Below, piece by piece: positions 61,317 to 64,000 of a DNA stretch of 64,000 nucleotides. This stretch comes from Daedaleopsis sinensis (lineage: Eukaryota; Basidiomycota; Agaricomycetes; Polyporales; Polyporaceae). Position 1 is the stretch's first letter. Every line of letters begins with the position of its first letter. The stretch is taken from positions 558,001 to 622,000 of the forward strand of contig CM066305.1 of the NCBI GenBank assembly GCA_033807695.1. Direction: 5' to 3'. The notes beneath the pieces were generated by a model. It searched no databases and was not told the origin of the DNA. It was given only the letters and a program-made list of their open reading frames with translations. A program made the position numbers and the translations under genes.

Positions 61317-61685
61317 GGGAATCCTTCGGGCACGGGAGTGAGAGGAGGTGTTCAAGTTGGACGTGGCTACGAGACGCGAGACGCGACAAGACGCGTTCTG
61401 AACCTTATTTATTGTCGCGTTTAGCCGAGCGGCGTTTCAACTCCGGATCACTCCGCCATACGCCTGCTGACTCACAAGAGTCAGTAAAGGCAACTCCTAC
61501 CTTTCACGGAACACTCCGCGAGGCAGAAAACAGAGGCAAACAACCGCAGGCTGACGTTCTCTCAGCGTAGGGCTCACTAGTCACTAGTCACTAGTCACTA
61601 GTGCTCATTACATACTCTACTCTCTCGCTCACAGCATTCTCGGACTACTCTGCAGTGCGGTACACACTGGCTCGCCCCAGCCGTA
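61317..61685. other. Divergent intergenic region, RAD16 / coiled-coil AT-hook gene
   Basis: About 370 bp between divergent starts, so both promoters lie here. It includes the tandem repeat listed next. Confidence 0.45.
61574..61603. repeat. 7-bp tandem repeat (cactagt), about four copies
   Basis: Four perfect adjacent copies of a 7-bp unit ending in ctagt lie about 85 bp upstream of the plus-strand start. Confidence 0.85.
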
Positions 61686-63936
61686 ATGATGCCACAAGGG
61701 AACCATGCGAGCTTCCGTTCGTCTACCAATGTAGACCCTAACCAGGCCATGATCGCCAGCCAGCAGAAACACATCACGGAGCTCGCCCAGAAGAACAGGT
61801 CCCTCGAGCAGACCATCACCCGGCTCAAAGCCGCCGTCGCGGACGAGCAGACCCGCACCGCGGACGCGATGGCGCAGATCCAAGAGCGCTGGAAGACGGA
61901 ACGGACGGAGTGGCGGGACGGGTGCGAGAGGCTGCAGACCGCGCTGCGAATCGCGCACCTGCGCACCGCGGCGGCGCTCGACCGGGAGCACGTCACGCTG
62001 CTCGAGGCGAAGGAGGCGCTGCGGAACGAGAAGCTCCGCACAATGCAGCGCGACTACAAGCTCGTCATGTTTCAGTCGAAGGAGCTCGAGCTCGAGGTGC
62101 GTGTGGCGCAGCTGCAGCGGGAGCTCGACGCCGCCGTGCGGGACGGACAGGAGGCGTGCGAGGATGCGGAGGAGCGCGGGCAGGAGACGGCTGCGGTGCT
62201 TGAGGCACGGTGTGGGGAGCTCGCTGGACAGCTCAAGGAGATGGCGGAGGAGCAGGGGCGGGCGATGAAGGAGAAGGAGATGGCGGAAGTACGTCCGAGC
62301 TACCCCCTCAGTCCGCTGTACCGTAGGCTTGATTTTTGGTTCTACCACTCAGGAAGCACTCGTTGCGTTGCGTGCCGAACACGTCAAGGTCGTCTCTGCG
62401 TCAGAGAGCTCTGCGCAAAGCCTGGAGCGCACGGAGCTGCAGCTGGACGGCCTGAAGACCACGAATGCGGAACTCGAGAAGAAGTACATCGAAGCTGAGA
62501 CGACTATACAATCCTTGCGTCGGCAGGTGGAGAAATGGACTAGCATTGAAGGTCGCGAGAATGCGGAACTTGCGAAGCTCCGCAAGAGCCGGATCGAGCT
62601 CGAGGTCAAGGTGCACCAGCTCGAGTCCGAGAAGGAGGAGGCTGAGAAGAAGGCGGAGCAGGATACAGCGAGGTTGGAGAAGCTGAAAGCTAAACTCGAC
62701 AAGTACAAGGAGGTATTCGAGGCGCACAAGGTCGAGTAAATTGTTACCACTCTTCAACTCGCGCGCTGACTGCTCTTCTCCTGTTTAGCAAGAGACCGAG
62801 AGTGCGCAGGAGGACGCAAATCAGCTGCAGAGTGCTTTGGCATCTGCGGAGGAGCGGAACAATAAGCTCAAGGCCCAGCTGCAAGCACAGAAGCAGCGGG
62901 CAGATGAACTGCAAGCGAAGCTTGATGAAGCGCGGAAGATCGGCCCATCGAACCAGAAGCCAGCTAAAGCAGTATGTGAAACTTACTCCTCAACGTGCTC
63001 ACTCAATGACTTTGTCGTTCTCGTTCAAGGATGCATCTCGACGCCCAGAGCCCGAGGTGATCATAGACGAAGAATCGGACGAAGAGCCTCAGTCGAAACC
63101 AAGGAAGCCATCTGCTCAAAGCCAGACCTCGAGACCCAAAGCACCGTCTCCTATGTTGGTTGAGGACGACGAGGAGATCGAGGAGGTCGCACCGCCTCCC
63201 AAAACATCTAAGCCCAAAGCGAAAGACAAGGCGAAAAGCAAAGAGCCCCGCCCTTCTGTCCCCCAGGACGACGACGACAATGACGAAGCCCCGCCGCCCA
63301 CCAAACCGAAATCGAAGGCTGCGAAGGAGCGAGACAAGGAGAAAGAGAAGACGAAACGGTCGCCTGCGGACGACGACAGCGACATACAGCTTGTCGAGAA
63401 GCCCAAGGTCGAGAAGAAGGGGAAACGCAAGGCGGACTCGGTCGAGGGCAGCAAGCCCGCCCCTTCGAAGAAGCGCGCGAAGAAGGCGACCCCCGAGGAC
63501 GAGGTGGAGGAGGCGGAGGTGGCGAAGCCCCCACCGAAGAAACGAGGGAGACCGTCGAAGGCGACCGTCAGCGTCAGTACATCAGGCAGCGGCTCTGCGG
63601 CTGGCAAAGCCGCAGCGAAGAAAGGCAAGGCCGGTCCGGGACGGCCTACGAAGGTGTCCGACGCGGCGACAGGGGGCGGAGACGAGGAAGATGGCGTGGT
63701 GCCGAAGAAGAAGAGGAAGATACAGCTCTTTGGGGGCGCGCGGCCGACCGCGTTCGACTGGAGTCACACGGTATGGCTGGGTTTCTGTATGCATGCATGG
63801 CCAGTGTCGCTGACCAGTTCGTTAGGGTGCTGGCGGGCTGGACATCCCTACCGAGTTGTCTCCTGTCAAAGAGGGCGATGTCCCGCCCCCGCCACGACAG
63901 AGTTTCTCTGCCCTTGGAAGCATACTGCGTCGGTAG
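61686..63936 (+). CDS. Coiled-coil protein with C-terminal AT-hook
   Basis: The first exon (61686 to about 62288) encodes a long coiled coil (for example KHITELAQKNRSLEQTITRL). It continues in exons near 62350-62735 and 62790-62970 with Glu/Lys/Leu heptads. A charged, disordered region follows (about 63030-63500), with repeated Lys/Pro/Glu/Asp. The C-terminus has PPPKKRGRPSK, a clear AT-hook, near 63528-63560, a GPGRPTK second hook-like site, a basic stretch PKKKRKIQ that fits a nuclear localisation signal, and a conserved-looking end LFGGARPTAFDWSH with a final SALGSILRR. Stop is at 63934-63936. The design suggests a nuclear, DNA-associated structural protein such as a kinetochore or spindle component, but I cannot name it. 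Confidence 0.75.
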
Positions 63937-64000
63937 GACGTTCTCCGCAGGACTGTTTATTGGTGCGCTGCATTGTGTCTCACATCTCCCAACACTTGCT

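Overview
The window is nuclear DNA from a filamentous basidiomycete. The evidence is the architecture: many GT-AG introns of about 50-60 bp inside nearly every gene, very short exons, GC-rich codon use, and gene families typical of Agaricomycetes. These families include a hAT element, an Agaricomycete-type DDE-like transposon gene, CRN/RHS-like P-loop genes, a P450 and an S53 peptidase relic. A wood- or litter-decay agaricomycete, perhaps of the Polyporales, is plausible, but that is inference. Gene models below were spliced by eye from GT-AG signals and protein-family similarity known to me; no search was run.

Layout. 0.8-13.8 kb holds ordinary genes: a salicylate-hydroxylase-like FAD monooxygenase (copy 1), the tRNA adenosine deaminase subunit Tad2, a cytochrome b5/acyl-CoA dehydrogenase fusion, and a full ABCC (MRP-type) transporter. 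14.1-30.2 kb is an accessory island. It holds a chimeric pseudogene (CRN/RHS-like front half joined to a conserved agaricomycete protein), AT-rich and tandem-repeat DNA, a hAT transposon with inverted repeats, a second DDE-like transposon gene, one apparently complete CRN/RHS-like gene, an S53 peptidase relic, and a second copy of the chimera (about 940 bp, no indels). 30.8-45 kb holds a Cdc4-like F-box/WD40 gene, about 4 kb of GC-rich DNA without a convincing gene, a cytochrome P450, a minisatellite, another CRN/RHS relic and a coiled-coil protein. 45.4-63.9 kb is dense core-gene DNA: NUP98 (ending exactly at the autoproteolysis His-Phe), VPS11 head-to-head with ATP18, FAD monooxygenase copy 2, RAD16, and a coiled-coil/AT-hook protein.

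How parts relate. The two FAD monooxygenases lie 54 kb apart with identical exon sizes and a conserved promoter block, so they are paralogues from a gene-level duplication. The CRN/RHS-like family appears four times within about 25 kb: one full gene and three relics, all associated with rearrangement breakpoints. That region is the most interesting part of the window. The remaining core genes (tRNA editing, SCF ubiquitin ligase, nuclear pore, vacuolar tethering, ATP synthase, nucleotide excision repair) show no functional link to each other.
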